Part shown: piece after piece, positions 1-9,114 of the stretch
How the letters are laid out: each line of letters starts with the position of its first letter
Position numbering within the stretch: position 1 is the stretch's first letter
Assembly (NCBI GenBank): GCA_964565945.1
Contig: CAZMGY010000015.1
Coordinates: 1 to 64,000 of the forward strand
Source of the DNA: CAZMGY01 sp964565945 [NCBI: uncultured bacterium]
GTDB taxonomy: Bacteria > GCA-001730085
Direction: 5' to 3'
DNA: 64,000 nt
Notes under the pieces: generated by a model
What the model was told of the DNA's origin: nothing
What the model saw: the letters and a program-made list of their open reading frames with translations, nothing else
Database searches by the model: none
Translations under genes and position numbers: made by a program

Positions 1-23
1 ATAAAAATAAAAATAAATCTACT

Positions 24-41
24 CATAATGATTTCATTATG
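24..41 (-). terminator. Weak hairpin downstream of gatB
   Basis: A 7-bp inverted repeat, CATAATG-ATTT-CATTATG, lies about 30 nt past the gatB stop. On the minus strand it is followed by a T-rich tract. The stem is AT-rich, so termination would be weak. This is the only terminator-like structure after the long gatCAB-side operon. Confidence 0.35.
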
Positions 42-69
42 TCACTAAAATACTTTATTGTCCATTATT

Positions 70-1500
70 TTAAGATAAAAGCTTAGAAATAAGCCCGTTA
101 ACTAATTTTGGGTTAGCCTTCCCTTGCGTACGATACATGACTTGCCCCACAAAAAATCCAATCGCTTTTTTGTTGCCAGCCTGAAAATCAGCCACTGATT
201 GAGGATTGTCTGCAATGATTTTTTTGAGCATTTTTTCGAGATCCGAAATATCCGAAATCTGCTTAAGTCCTTTATTTTCAATGATTTGAGAAGATTTCTT
301 ACCTTCGTTAAACATAAGTTCAAACACCATTTTGGCATTCTGATGACTGATCACATCCTCCTTAACAAAACTAATCAATTCGACCAATTCTTGAGGAGAC
401 ACTTTGGAATGAGCAGCTGTCAAGTTGTGCTGATTCAGTTCTTTGAGAAACTCTCCCATCACCCAATTGCTCACCAGTTTAGGCTCGTTCAACAACTGGA
501 CACAGTCTTCAAAGTAGTTAGCCAAAACTTTTTGCGAGGTTAACACACCCGCATCGTAAACAGGCAAACCATAATCTTCGACAAAACGTTGCTTGCGTTG
601 CTGGGGCAACTCTGGCAAACTCTCTCTAATTTGATCTAAGTAGGCCTGATCTTTTAAATAAATGGTTGGCAAATCAGGCTCTGGAAAATAACGATAATCA
701 TGCGCATCTTCTTTGCTGCGCATCGGCAAAGTTTTTTCGTTCACAGCATCCCATAAACGAGTTTCTTGAACCACCTGTTCACCAGACTCAAGTAATTTCT
801 TTTGACGCTCGACTTCATAGACAATTGCTTTCTGTACACCTCGAAACGAATTCATATTTTTCACTTCGGTTCTAGTACCAAACGTATCGGAGCCAAGAGG
901 CATAATCGAAACATTGGCATCGCAACGCAAAGATCCTTCTTGCATATTGCAATCACTCACCTCAATATATTCCAAAATGGCTTTCAAATTGCTTAAATAA
1001 GCATACACTTCTTCGGGATTGCGCATATCTGGTTCACTCACAATCTCAATCAAAGGCACACCTCCACGATTGTAATCTACCGCACTATAGTCGGATCCTT
1101 CAACATGCGTCAATTTACCGGCATCTTCTTCGATATGAATCCGAGTTACCCCTAAACGCTTCTCACCAGCTTCAGTGTCGATCATAATATGACCATGCTC
1201 ACACAAAGGTTTATCGAACTGCGAAATCTGATAGGCTTTGCACAAATCGGGATAAAAATAATTTTTACGATCCATCTTAGATACAGTGGCCACCTGGCAA
1301 TTTAGCGCATAACCAGCCATAACCGCATACTCAACCACCTTTTGATTAAGTACTGGAAGGGTCCCTGGCAAACCTAAACACACGGGACAAACTTTACTAT
1401 TCGGCTCTGCCCCAAATACATTTTCACAGCCACAAAAAATTTTACTCTGAGTTTTCAGCTGCGTGTGTACTTCGAGTCCAATAACCGTTATGTATTCCAT
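70..1500 (-). CDS. gatB: Asp-tRNA(Asn)/Glu-tRNA(Gln) amidotransferase subunit B
   Basis: GatB is the tRNA-binding and kinase-like subunit of the GatCAB amidotransferase, which converts misacylated Glu-tRNA(Gln) or Asp-tRNA(Asn) to the amide form. The 476-aa length is normal for the family. The N-terminal start (EYITVIGLEVHTQL), the cysteine pairs of the zinc site (FCGC and CPVCLG) and the tRNA-binding tail (GxKKAIGFFVGQVMYRTQGKANP) are all visible. It follows gatA after 185 bp, a gap that holds a palindromic element. The ATG has AAGGAT about 9 nt upstream. Presence of GatCAB implies that Gln-tRNA, Asn-tRNA or both are made indirectly in this organism. Confidence 0.97.
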   Translation of the reverse strand: MEYITVIGLEVHTQLKTQSKIFCGCENVFGAEPNSKVCPVCLGLPGTLPVLNQKVVEYAVMAGYALNCQVATVSKMDRKNYFYPDLCKAYQISQFDKPLCEHGHIMIDTEAGEKRLGVTRIHIEEDAGKLTHVEGSDYSAVDYNRGGVPLIEIVSEPDMRNPEEVYAYLSNLKAILEYIEVSDCNMQEGSLRCDANVSIMPLGSDTFGTRTEVKNMNSFRGVQKAIVYEVERQKKLLESGEQVVQETRLWDAVNEKTLPMRSKEDAHDYRYFPEPDLPTIYLKDQAYLDQIRESLPELPQQRKQRFVEDYGLPVYDAGVLTSQKVLANYFEDCVQLLNEPKLVSNWVMGEFLKELNQHNLTAAHSKVSPQELVELISFVKEDVISHQNAKMVFELMFNEGKKSSQIIENKGLKQISDISDLEKMLKKIIADNPQSVADFQAGNKKAIGFFVGQVMYRTQGKANPKLVNGLISKLLS

Positions 1501-1582
1501 ATTTCAACATCCTTTTTTGTCATTCCCATTTTTCTCTGGCCCCCCCCCCATGTAAAGCCGAATCCATGACTATAAATTTTCC

Positions 1583-1658
1583 GTCATCCCCTGGTTTGAC
1601 CACGGGATCCACTCATGAATCCATGCCTACTGAGCCCACAATCAAGTCGCGGGATGAC
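1583..1658. repeat. MITE-like palindromic element between gatA and gatB
   Basis: This 76-bp segment begins GTCATCCC and ends GGGATGAC, a perfect 8-bp terminal inverted repeat. The inner parts are also related: cctggtttgaccacGGGATCCA against the reverse complement of the right end, CGCGACTTGATTGTGGG. The design is that of the small dispersed 'GTCATCCCGCGACTTGAT' intergenic elements seen in many bacterial genomes. It separates gatB from gatA in an otherwise tightly packed operon. A run of ten C (1540-1549) lies just beside it. Confidence 0.6.
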
Positions 1659-1685
1659 AAAGTCATACTAAGTAAGACAACATAC

Positions 1686-3179
1686 TTACAAACTACACTC
1701 TAATGTGACACCCAATTCTTTCTCATAAGTCGCCGCTACGCGAAATAACGAACTTAAACCCTGCTCCAGCTGACCATCGGTAACTAACTGAACACTCAAA
1801 GGCAAACCATCTTGGTTTAAACCACTCGGAATAGAGATTCCTGGCAAACCTGCTAAATTAATGCTAATCGTAAAAATATCCGACAAATACATTTGTAAAG
1901 GGTCATCAGTTTTTGATCCCATACGAAAGGCTGGCGTTGGCGAAGTCGGCAACATAAGTGCATCAAATCCTTGTTCAGTAAATAATTTTTGATAATCTCG
2001 TTTGATTAAAGTTCTCACCCGTTGCGCTTTTTTGTAGTAGGCATCGTAGTAACCCGAACTAAGCACATACGTTCCCAACAAGATACGTCGTTTCACCTCG
2101 GCTCCAAATCCAACATCCCTGGTTTCGCAGTACATATCAGCCAAATTTTGACTCCCTGTGTACCGGTAACCATACTGCACACCATCGTAACGTGCCAAGT
2201 TCGAAGAGGCTTCGGCCGTCGCAATAATATAATACACCGAGACTGCATATTTGCTATGAGGCAACTCAACATCTTCCACGGTCGCTCCCATACGTTCCAA
2301 AAGTTCTTTGGCCTCTCGCAAAGACTGTTGCACCTCGTCGTCCACAGCTTCTGACCACGAAGACTGAGGAATACCTATTTTCATGCCTTCCACCCCAGAC
2401 TCCAAATGAGACAAGTAGTGTCCATACAAGCGCTCATCTTGAATTGACGTCGCATCCTGAGGATCATGCCCCGCAATCACCTGCATCAGCAAAGCAGCAT
2501 CATGAACATGACGAGTGAAGGGTCCAATCTGATCCAAGGATGAAGCAAAAGCCGCTAAGCCAAAGCGGGACACTTCTCCATAAATAGGTTTAAGTCCAAC
2601 TGTGCCACAAAAAGAGGCCGGCTGACGAATCGAACCACCAGTATCCGAACCCAAAGCCACCGCGGCTAAACGAGAAGTAACAACCGCGGCCGACCCACCA
2701 CTGGATCCACCAGGAACACAATCGAGATCCCAAGGATTTTTAGTCACACCCAAGGCCGATGTTTCGGTCGATGACCCCATAGCAAACTCATCCATATTGG
2801 TCCGCCCTAAAATCACTGCATCTTCAGCAAGCAAGCGATCAATCACAAAAGCATTGTAAGGCGAATGATACGGCTGTCCTTGGGCACCTAAAATGTTTGA
2901 TGCCGAAGACAAAGGCTTTCCTTGTTCAGAAATATTATCTTTAATCGCCACAGGCACCCCTGCCATCAATCCCAAGGGCTGATTAGCTTTAACTTTAGCA
3001 TCAATCGCTTCGGCTTGTTTCATCGAACCCTCACGATCAAGATACACATACCCATTGATTAACTCATTCAAACGATCAATCCGCTCCCAATACGCTCGAC
3101 ATACATCAACAGCACTGATCTCTTCGGTTTCGATTTTGTCAACAATTTCATACGCCGGGAGTAAAGTTAAATCGCTCAT
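1686..3179 (-). CDS. gatA: Asp-tRNA(Asn)/Glu-tRNA(Gln) amidotransferase subunit A
   Basis: GatA is the amidase subunit of GatCAB and releases ammonia from glutamine or asparagine. The 497-aa protein shows the amidase-signature Ser-cisSer-Lys site: VAIKDN near residue 80 (Lys) and the PGGSSGGSAA loop near residue 155, followed by GSDTGGSIRQPA with the nucleophilic serine. The ATG overlaps the gatC stop as ATGA, which is typical of translational coupling. Length and motifs are canonical, with no sign of decay. Confidence 0.97.
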   Translation of the reverse strand: MSDLTLLPAYEIVDKIETEEISAVDVCRAYWERIDRLNELINGYVYLDREGSMKQAEAIDAKVKANQPLGLMAGVPVAIKDNISEQGKPLSSASNILGAQGQPYHSPYNAFVIDRLLAEDAVILGRTNMDEFAMGSSTETSALGVTKNPWDLDCVPGGSSGGSAAVVTSRLAAVALGSDTGGSIRQPASFCGTVGLKPIYGEVSRFGLAAFASSLDQIGPFTRHVHDAALLMQVIAGHDPQDATSIQDERLYGHYLSHLESGVEGMKIGIPQSSWSEAVDDEVQQSLREAKELLERMGATVEDVELPHSKYAVSVYYIIATAEASSNLARYDGVQYGYRYTGSQNLADMYCETRDVGFGAEVKRRILLGTYVLSSGYYDAYYKKAQRVRTLIKRDYQKLFTEQGFDALMLPTSPTPAFRMGSKTDDPLQMYLSDIFTISINLAGLPGISIPSGLNQDGLPLSVQLVTDGQLEQGLSSLFRVAATYEKELGVTLECSL

Positions 3180-3481
3180 GAGTGCTCTATCACTTTAGGA
3201 ACTGCAAATGATCCTTTGCGGGCATCGGCTGATTCTTTTAAAATATCTTCACGATCCATCGAAGGCTGTGCTTTATCTTCCCGCAAACGTGAATTTTCGC
3301 TAGACCAAGTATACATCGTAGGCTGCACATTCTCTTTATCTAGAATTTCGTCCAACTCATTCAGTTGTTCCACATAATCTAAAATGGTGTTCAACTGCCC
3401 CACAAAAAGCTCTTGTTCCTGTTCATTGATTTTGAGATGAGCCAGCTTAGCAATATAAGCCACATCTTGGGTTGTGATCAC
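3176..3481 (-). CDS. gatC: Asp-tRNA(Asn)/Glu-tRNA(Gln) amidotransferase subunit C
   Basis: GatC is the small belt subunit that wraps GatA and stabilises GatCAB. The 101-aa protein shows the family features: VAYIAKLAHLKINEQEQE near the N-terminus, the LNTILDYVEQLNELD helix, and a C-terminal LREDKAQPSMDREDIL segment. The start is GTG with AGGAG upstream. It is first in the gatC-gatA-gatB order and overlaps gatA by 4 bp. Confidence 0.93.
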   Translation of the reverse strand: MITTQDVAYIAKLAHLKINEQEQELFVGQLNTILDYVEQLNELDEILDKENVQPTMYTWSSENSRLREDKAQPSMDREDILKESADARKGSFAVPKVIEHS

Positions 3482-3516
3482 GCGTTTTTCTCCTTTTGCT
3501 TGTATTCAAAGCTTTA

Positions 3517-4383
3517 CTACGTTAAAACCTGCTGCAAGGCCCGAACCAAAGTCACAAAATCCTCAGACGACATATTTTGAGGTCGCCTTTGAGGCTCAAT
3601 ATTAGCCACCTCAAGCGACTGAGCCAATTGATCATCTGTAACAATATGACCACCCAACGCCATGCCACGCATACTGCTACCAATGGTCTTACGCCTTTGC
3701 TGAAAAACCGTTTGCACCACAGGAAACACTTCTTGATCTTCGGGGGCATTCACCAAAAGTTTAAAATCCACCTTCACCGCAGCAGAATCCACTTTAGGCT
3801 GTGGATAAAAACACTGCCGCGGCACTTTCGCCACTCGGGAAACCTGGGCCCAAAGGGAAAAATAGACAGATAGTCGATTATAGTCCTTTGAATGCAGTGG
3901 TGCAATCATTTTTTGGACCACTTCATCTTGCAACAACAAAACAGCGCGCTTAATACGATGTCTAGCCTGTAAAAGCTGCATCAAAACAGGTCCTGTGATC
4001 GAATAAGGTACATTACTTAAAACTTTAAATGTCTGATTGGGATAAAGCCGTTCCCAATCATGCTTAAAAATATCGCAATGCACCAAGTCCCAATGCGCTT
4101 GATAATCTCCTTTGTCGCGAATATCGGTCAAGTACCTCACCACACCTTGATCAATCTCTATGGAAGTAAAATCAATCGGCAAGTTGAGTAATAAAAACGT
4201 CATCGCACCTAAACCTGGTCCAACTTCGAGAATGCGTTCATCGGGCTGGATATCCAAGGATTGAGTAATTTTAGAAGCCATTGATTCATCAATCAAAAAG
4301 TTCTGACCCAATTGTTTCAAAGGCCGCAGACCATACTGCTCTAAAATCATTTGAATCCGTGTTTTGGTGGGATACTTTAACAT
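3517..4383 (-). CDS. rsmA: 16S rRNA dimethyladenosine transferase
   Basis: RsmA (KsgA) dimethylates two adjacent adenines near the 3' end of 16S rRNA late in 30S assembly. Seen in sequence: the QLGQNFLIDE entry motif, the SAM-binding EVGPGLGAMT, and the catalytic NVPYSIT motif, a variant of NLPYNI. I chose the ATG at 4383 (288 aa, product starting MLKYPTKTR), which overlaps the pdxA stop as ATGTTAA. An ATG at 4401 is also possible. It directly follows surA and pdxA, the same order as in the E. coli surA-pdxA-rsmA operon. Confidence 0.95.
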   Translation of the reverse strand: MLKYPTKTRIQMILEQYGLRPLKQLGQNFLIDESMASKITQSLDIQPDERILEVGPGLGAMTFLLLNLPIDFTSIEIDQGVVRYLTDIRDKGDYQAHWDLVHCDIFKHDWERLYPNQTFKVLSNVPYSITGPVLMQLLQARHRIKRAVLLLQDEVVQKMIAPLHSKDYNRLSVYFSLWAQVSRVAKVPRQCFYPQPKVDSAAVKVDFKLLVNAPEDQEVFPVVQTVFQQRRKTIGSSMRGMALGGHIVTDDQLAQSLEVANIEPQRRPQNMSSEDFVTLVRALQQVLT

Positions 4384-5357
4384 TGAAAACGAATCGCCCA
4401 TTCAATAGCAGCAATCATACTGCCTTCATGAGCTTTGTTTTGAGCTACAATATCATAAGCCGTACCATGATCCACCGATGTTCGCATATAAGGCAAGCCC
4501 AGTGTCACATTGATTCCTGTTTCGAAAGCCAACATTTTGAAAGGGATCAACCCTTGATCGTGATACATCGCTAGCACAAAATCGTAACGTTTAAGCTTTT
4601 GGGGAATAAAAAAACTATCTGCGGGAAAAGGCCCTTCCACATCCAAACCTTCTTGGCGCGCTTGTTCCAAAGCAGGAATAATCGTGGTGAGCTCCTCGTC
4701 CCCTATTTTGCCAGCTTCGCCAGCATGAGGATTTAAACCACAAACACCGATTTTGACCTGACCGTTCTGAGAATAGGGTTTCACTTGGTCCTGAATCAAA
4801 TGAAGCATACTCAAAAGGTCTTCACGATTAATCTGGGACGCAACATCTTTAAGAGGCACATGACGTGTTAAAACCGCCAGTTTAAATTCTTCGGAAAAAA
4901 ACGACATCAAGTAACGCGAAACCCCAAACGAGCGCGCAAAAAATTCGGTATGACCTGGATCATCATAACCCGCCATACGCCAGGCCGCCTTACTGATTGG
5001 TGCCGTTGCCACAGCGTCCACATGTTGATTTTGCAAAAGCTCAACAACTTTTTTCAGATAACTCATCGAAGCATGTCCTCCTTCGGGGCCGTCCTGACCT
5101 CGCTGATAATGAGAAAAATCATGGTCATCGATCGAAAGAATTTGCAAAGGCTGGTCGGTCGAAGCCAACACCTCCTCCACCACCCAATCATCGGACCAGG
5201 GCAAACGCAATTCCGTCGCTTGCTGCTCAAGTAATCTTGCCCCTCCAATCAAAACCAGACAACATTGTTTTTGAACATCGGCATTTAAAGCAGCTTTAAG
5301 CGAGACTTCGGGCCCTATCCCACAAGGATCGCCCACCGTGATGGCAATACGTTGCAC
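4377..5357 (-). CDS. pdxA: 4-hydroxythreonine-4-phosphate dehydrogenase
   Basis: PdxA oxidises 4-phosphohydroxy-L-threonine in the DXP-dependent pathway to pyridoxal phosphate. The 326-aa length is normal. Motifs visible are the N-terminal ITVGDPCGIGPEV, the TAPISKAAW segment, the metal-binding DPGHTEF, LNPHAGE, and YHDQGLIPFK with the metal-site histidine. The start is GTG, 5 nt after the surA stop. The pathway implies de novo B6 synthesis, although no other pdx gene is in this window. Confidence 0.96.
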   Translation of the reverse strand: MQRIAITVGDPCGIGPEVSLKAALNADVQKQCCLVLIGGARLLEQQATELRLPWSDDWVVEEVLASTDQPLQILSIDDHDFSHYQRGQDGPEGGHASMSYLKKVVELLQNQHVDAVATAPISKAAWRMAGYDDPGHTEFFARSFGVSRYLMSFFSEEFKLAVLTRHVPLKDVASQINREDLLSMLHLIQDQVKPYSQNGQVKIGVCGLNPHAGEAGKIGDEELTTIIPALEQARQEGLDVEGPFPADSFFIPQKLKRYDFVLAMYHDQGLIPFKMLAFETGINVTLGLPYMRTSVDHGTAYDIVAQNKAHEGSMIAAIEWAIRFQC

Positions 5358-5362
5358 CTAAT

Positions 5363-6322
5363 TTAGCTTAGCTCCGCTTTGTATTCGATGAAAGCTTTTT
5401 TGCGCAGTTTGCTAAGAGTTTTATGGTACTTATCTTCGGCTTTTTGGGCAAAAACTCTCTGGCGCACACGATCTTCTACCTCAGACAATAACATCTGACG
5501 TGGCTGCTTGCGTGATATCAACTTTAAAATATGAAAGCCTGCCGAAGACTCCACTGGAGGACTAATATCTCCAATAAACATTTGCGACAAAGCATCCTCC
5601 ACTTCTTCCAACATTTGACCATTTTTCAAAAAACCTAAATCGCCGCCTTTGGACGCATTCGGTCCCTTAGAGAATTGTCGGGCCAAATCCTCAAAATTTT
5701 CACCACTTTTGAGCGATTGCAAGACCTGCTCAGTTTTTTTGCGAGCAAAAGCTTTTTCACTCTCGTTGCCAAAAGAGATAAAAATCTGGCTTGCGCGTAT
5801 TTCGGCCGAATCCCTATATTTTATTTTGTGTTGATCATAAAAATCTTTCATTTCGCTAGCCCGCACCCGGATGCCTTGAGAAATATAAGAATCTCGGTAA
5901 CGTTTGGAATACATCCTACGTTTAACACTTTCACGAAAGTTTTTTTCACTAATACCTTGAACACGCAAAACATCCACAAACTTCTGTTCAGTTCCAAATT
6001 GCACCTTAATCTCTTCGACAGACCGCTCAATGTCTGCCGATTTAACCTTAATGCCTTTCTGAACCGCTTCTTGATAAATTAAAAGTTGTTCAATCATCCT
6101 TTCCAAAATCATCTTACGCGCTTCCATCAATTTTGCGTGCAATTCTTCGCCTTGAAAAGTTTGCTCGTATTGCTGTTTAACCGCCATAAAAGCTCTATCG
6201 AGTTCTTTGGCAGTAATAATCTGATCATTGACTACCACCACCACACGATCGATCACATTAGCTTGCAAAGGCGCTGCCAACAACATCGCCACACACGTTA
6301 CTCGTTTAAAGTTTCGAAACAT
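5363..6322 (-). CDS. surA: SurA-like periplasmic peptidyl-prolyl isomerase/chaperone
   Basis: This is a periplasmic parvulin-type foldase, expected to help outer membrane protein folding. The ATG at 6322 has a strong AAGGAGG 6 nt upstream, giving 319 aa. A signal peptide (CVAMLLAAPLQA) precedes a SurA N-terminal domain that starts IDRVVVVVNDQIITAKEL. One PpiC/parvulin domain lies at about residues 175-275 (RASQIFISFGN ... KGGDLGFLKNG ... GFHILKL). E. coli SurA has two parvulin domains and this has one. It overlaps nothing and sits 5 bp before pdxA. Confidence 0.9.
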   Translation of the reverse strand: MFRNFKRVTCVAMLLAAPLQANVIDRVVVVVNDQIITAKELDRAFMAVKQQYEQTFQGEELHAKLMEARKMILERMIEQLLIYQEAVQKGIKVKSADIERSVEEIKVQFGTEQKFVDVLRVQGISEKNFRESVKRRMYSKRYRDSYISQGIRVRASEMKDFYDQHKIKYRDSAEIRASQIFISFGNESEKAFARKKTEQVLQSLKSGENFEDLARQFSKGPNASKGGDLGFLKNGQMLEEVEDALSQMFIGDISPPVESSAGFHILKLISRKQPRQMLLSEVEDRVRQRVFAQKAEDKYHKTLSKLRKKAFIEYKAELS

Positions 6323-6343
6323 TCCAAACCTCCTTATCAAATA

Positions 6344-7717
6344 TTAAACACCTATAATTTCTTGCATTACTTTTTTATAAGCCTCAACACCTGGCTGATC
6401 GTAAGCATTCACATTGAGCAACTCACCTTCAAAAGCGGTCGCATACTCTAAAAAGTATAACAACTGTCCCAGGTAAAATGGGGTCAATTCAGGCAGTGTC
6501 AAACAACATGTCGGACGCTCGGCACTGGCCAAAGAACGCTCATTCGATACGCGCGCAATGCGCAACAAATCTTCCATTTTTTGATTCCCAATAAACGCAA
6601 TAGCTTTTTGTTCCGACAAAACATCGGGAATCGTCAAACTTTGATCTTGATAATCTGCAATATCAATAAACGTGATCACCCGTGAATTATCCCCTTCGAA
6701 GTGCTGTTGGGTTTGAGCATGCATATCGGTGGTTCCCACAGCAGGAATCGGCGTGCGTCCTTCGTAAACCACATCTCCGCTACGATTAAACTTTTTGCCC
6801 AAACTTTCGGCTAACAGCTGCACATACCAATCCCCCACCGACTTAAGCGCATTGGAATAGGGCATCATAACCCCTAAGTTCTTACCTTTATTTTTATACA
6901 AAAGCCAATGCAAAAAAGCATATAAGGCGGCTGAATTTTCAAAAATATCTTCTTTTTGACACCATTCATCCATAGCTTTGGCGCCTTCAATTAATTCAAA
7001 GATATCAATACCCGCAACAGCCGCTGTCAACAAACCAACTTCCGACAATACGGTCCAACGTCCACCGACACCTTCAGGAACGATAAAAGAATCCCAACCA
7101 TATTGCTTAACCATCGAACGCAACAAACCTTTGTTCTCATCTGTCACCGCAGTGATTTGATCTTGAACGCTACCACCAGCTTTTTCAATCACATCCAAAA
7201 TAACGGCAAAGCTACTCATCGGCTCAATCGTTCCTCCCGATTTAGAAATAATCACAAACTTAGTGCTTTTCACATCAATCACGTCCAACAAAGCTTTCAA
7301 GCGCGCGGGGTCCAAATTATCGCCGGCAAAATAAAGCTTAGGACAACTTCGACGAGCTTCTTCGCACTCATTGTAGTAAGGATCATTTAAAGCCTCTTGC
7401 AAAGTTTTGTTCCCCAAATACGACCCTCCAATGCCTAAAGACACCACCGTGCTGTATTTGACTTTCACAGCCTCGGCCCAATTAGTAATTTGTTTAAGCT
7501 TATCAGCCGATTGATAAGGCAAACCCATAAACAATACTTGCTCACCATGCTCAACCACCGCCCCGTTGCGAATGGTTTTTATCTTGGCGAACGCCTGACT
7601 GAGAGAGTCCTGATACTGTGCAAAATCCTCCGCATTCAAACCATGTTCGGCACCGATCTTATCTTGGAATAAATAGGAAAAATCACACGTTAAACTACGA
7701 TTATTGGTTATTTTCAT
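6344..7717 (-). CDS. pgi: Glucose-6-phosphate isomerase
   Basis: Interconverts glucose-6-phosphate and fructose-6-phosphate. I start at the ATG 7717 (product MKITNNRSL, 457 aa), because AGGAGA lies upstream and the longer reading runs into the preceding TPR gene. Family marks include STVVSLGIGGSYLGNKTL, FVIISKSGGTIEP (the SIS phosphosugar site), GVGGRWTVLSEVGLL and QHFEGDNSRVITF. The length is typical of the short bacterial/archaeal-type Pgi group (E. coli Pgi is about 550 aa). It overlaps the TPR gene by 17 bp. Confidence 0.95.
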   Translation of the reverse strand: MKITNNRSLTCDFSYLFQDKIGAEHGLNAEDFAQYQDSLSQAFAKIKTIRNGAVVEHGEQVLFMGLPYQSADKLKQITNWAEAVKVKYSTVVSLGIGGSYLGNKTLQEALNDPYYNECEEARRSCPKLYFAGDNLDPARLKALLDVIDVKSTKFVIISKSGGTIEPMSSFAVILDVIEKAGGSVQDQITAVTDENKGLLRSMVKQYGWDSFIVPEGVGGRWTVLSEVGLLTAAVAGIDIFELIEGAKAMDEWCQKEDIFENSAALYAFLHWLLYKNKGKNLGVMMPYSNALKSVGDWYVQLLAESLGKKFNRSGDVVYEGRTPIPAVGTTDMHAQTQQHFEGDNSRVITFIDIADYQDQSLTIPDVLSEQKAIAFIGNQKMEDLLRIARVSNERSLASAERPTCCLTLPELTPFYLGQLLYFLEYATAFEGELLNVNAYDQPGVEAYKKVMQEIIGV

Positions 7718-8693
7718 CGTTTTTTGAATCTCCTGTTTGTTGCAGTTCTTGAATCCATGATTCCACTTCAGCACGATCTACTGCCGTAGGAACAATCATT
7801 AAATACTTTTTATAGTGAAAAATGGCTCGTTTGCGATTGAATAAATAATCACTATAAATCACACCCAAATTGTAATGAACATCGGCCGATTCATCGTTCT
7901 TGTCCAAAATACTCTTAAACTCATCAAGAGCTTTATTATACATTTCTTTCTTCACATAGATCACCCCAAGATTCACCCGAGAACGCAAATCTTCAGGATC
8001 CAATTCAATCGCCTTCACATACATCGGAATGGCCTCATCAAGCTTCCCTAAAGTGTAGAACATATCGGCCTTATTAAAAAAAGCGGCTGAGTAACGCGGA
8101 TACTCTTTGATAAGAAAGTTGAATATCTCAAGACTTTTCTCGGCATTTTTGATCTTAAACAAAGCGATAGCTTTGTTAAGCAACACATAAGGATTCTTAG
8201 GTTGCAACTTAAGCGCTTGATTATAATAGTCCATCGCCCGCTGGAACTCCTTGGTTCCTAACAAAGCGTCGCCACGACGCAAGAGGCTTTCAAACTTCTC
8301 ACTTTCTGCAGAGCGCAACACCTCAGGTGTCATTCCTTTTTGAAGTTGATATTTTTCCTTGAAGGTTTTTACCCTTTCAATCAACTTACCCAGTTCGCGA
8401 ACTTTATCCTCACAGCGACCAATCTGAATGTCAACCAAAATCAAAGGCCCCCAATCCGCGTGATCCTTTTTGACGGACTGGAACTGTTGAAGAGCCTTCT
8501 TATACAACTCCATTGCATCAAGATAGAAGCCTTTTTGCGTCTTTTGATCGGCGAGCTCAACCTTTTGCTTATAAGCCTTATAAAGCTCAATCGGACCAGA
8601 AGATGCCCAAAGAATCGTGGCTTGAAATAAGAGCAGTAATGTTAAAAAACATACCCCCCTCCTATTAATCCTTTGATTCCATGTAGGTAACAT
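7701..8693 (-). CDS. Exported TPR-repeat protein of unknown function
   Basis: A 330-aa protein with an N-terminal hydrophobic export signal (CFLTLLLLFQATILWASS) and tetratricopeptide repeats through the C-terminal two thirds. Examples are RAMDYYNQALKLQPKNPYVLLNKAIAL, EAIPMYVKAIELDPEDLRSRVNLG and NKALDEFKSILDKNDESADVHYNLG. The start at ATG 8693 has GGAG about 7 nt upstream and lies within the PilZ gene (29-bp overlap). It probably acts as a periplasmic or membrane-attached scaffold. Its partner is unknown; coupling to a PilZ gene hints at an envelope or motility role, which is inference. Confidence 0.8.
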   Translation of the reverse strand: MLPTWNQRINRRGVCFLTLLLLFQATILWASSGPIELYKAYKQKVELADQKTQKGFYLDAMELYKKALQQFQSVKKDHADWGPLILVDIQIGRCEDKVRELGKLIERVKTFKEKYQLQKGMTPEVLRSAESEKFESLLRRGDALLGTKEFQRAMDYYNQALKLQPKNPYVLLNKAIALFKIKNAEKSLEIFNFLIKEYPRYSAAFFNKADMFYTLGKLDEAIPMYVKAIELDPEDLRSRVNLGVIYVKKEMYNKALDEFKSILDKNDESADVHYNLGVIYSDYLFNRKRAIFHYKKYLMIVPTAVDRAEVESWIQELQQTGDSKNDENNQ

Positions 8694-9027
8694 ATTTCTC
8701 CAAAGCCTTACGTTTTGATTTTTCAAGATCTGCAAAAAAAACAGCCATTTCACGCGACCCAGGCTCAGCCTTCAAAGGCTCCGAACGAACCACCACCCCA
8801 GGACAATTGATTTTATTGACATTTTTTTTGCCTTTGGCATCGGGGCCTGGCAATAGCAAGGTCACAATAACCTTGGTCATCAAAGGCATTTCTTTATTTA
8901 TTTTAAACGATACCCCAGACACACTAATATCCTTTGCTTCGGAAATCATATTACTTTCAGCATCACTGATGGCAATCGCAATATCGCCCTTCACACGCTT
9001 ATGGCAACGCTTTTCTTCTTGAGACAT
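8665..9027 (-). CDS. PilZ-domain (cyclic-di-GMP-binding) protein
   Basis: A single-domain, 120-aa PilZ protein. Both c-di-GMP-binding motifs are present: RxxxR as RCHKR (residues 7-11) and D/NxSxxG as DISVSG near residue 33. A beta-barrel-like remainder runs to the end. Such proteins relay c-di-GMP levels to pili, motility or exopolysaccharide machinery, and this genome carries two pilus-type loci nearby. It is the first gene of the PilZ-TPR-pgi-surA-pdxA-rsmA-gat run and has a sigma70-like promoter upstream. Confidence 0.88.
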   Translation of the reverse strand: MSQEEKRCHKRVKGDIAIAISDAESNMISEAKDISVSGVSFKINKEMPLMTKVIVTLLLPGPDAKGKKNVNKINCPGVVVRSEPLKAEPGSREMAVFFADLEKSKRKALEKYVTYMESKD

Positions 9028-9077
9028 AATCCAATCCTGACCTTAATTAAAAAATTATATGTAAATAGCAAAAATCT

Positions 9078-9107
9078 ATTTTAACATGGCTATTTTTGAA
9101 GTGTCAA
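9078..9107 (-). promoter_or_regulatory. Sigma70-type promoter of the PilZ-led operon
   Basis: Minus strand: TTGACA (9107-9102), an 18-nt spacer, then TAAAAT (9083-9078). This lies about 50 nt before the PilZ ATG and just past the tadA stop. The -35 is a perfect consensus match. Confidence 0.65.
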
Positions 9108-9114
9108 TTTAAGT

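Noticed and set aside
1540-1549. Run of ten C upstream of gatB as a phase-variation tract
   Set aside because: It is outside any coding frame and not between promoter elements that I can identify. It may affect spacing, but there is no evidence.
5675-6082. 135-codon plus-strand ORF over surA
   Set aside because: Lies wholly antisense to a well-supported parvulin gene, with no ribosome site or family-like motif.
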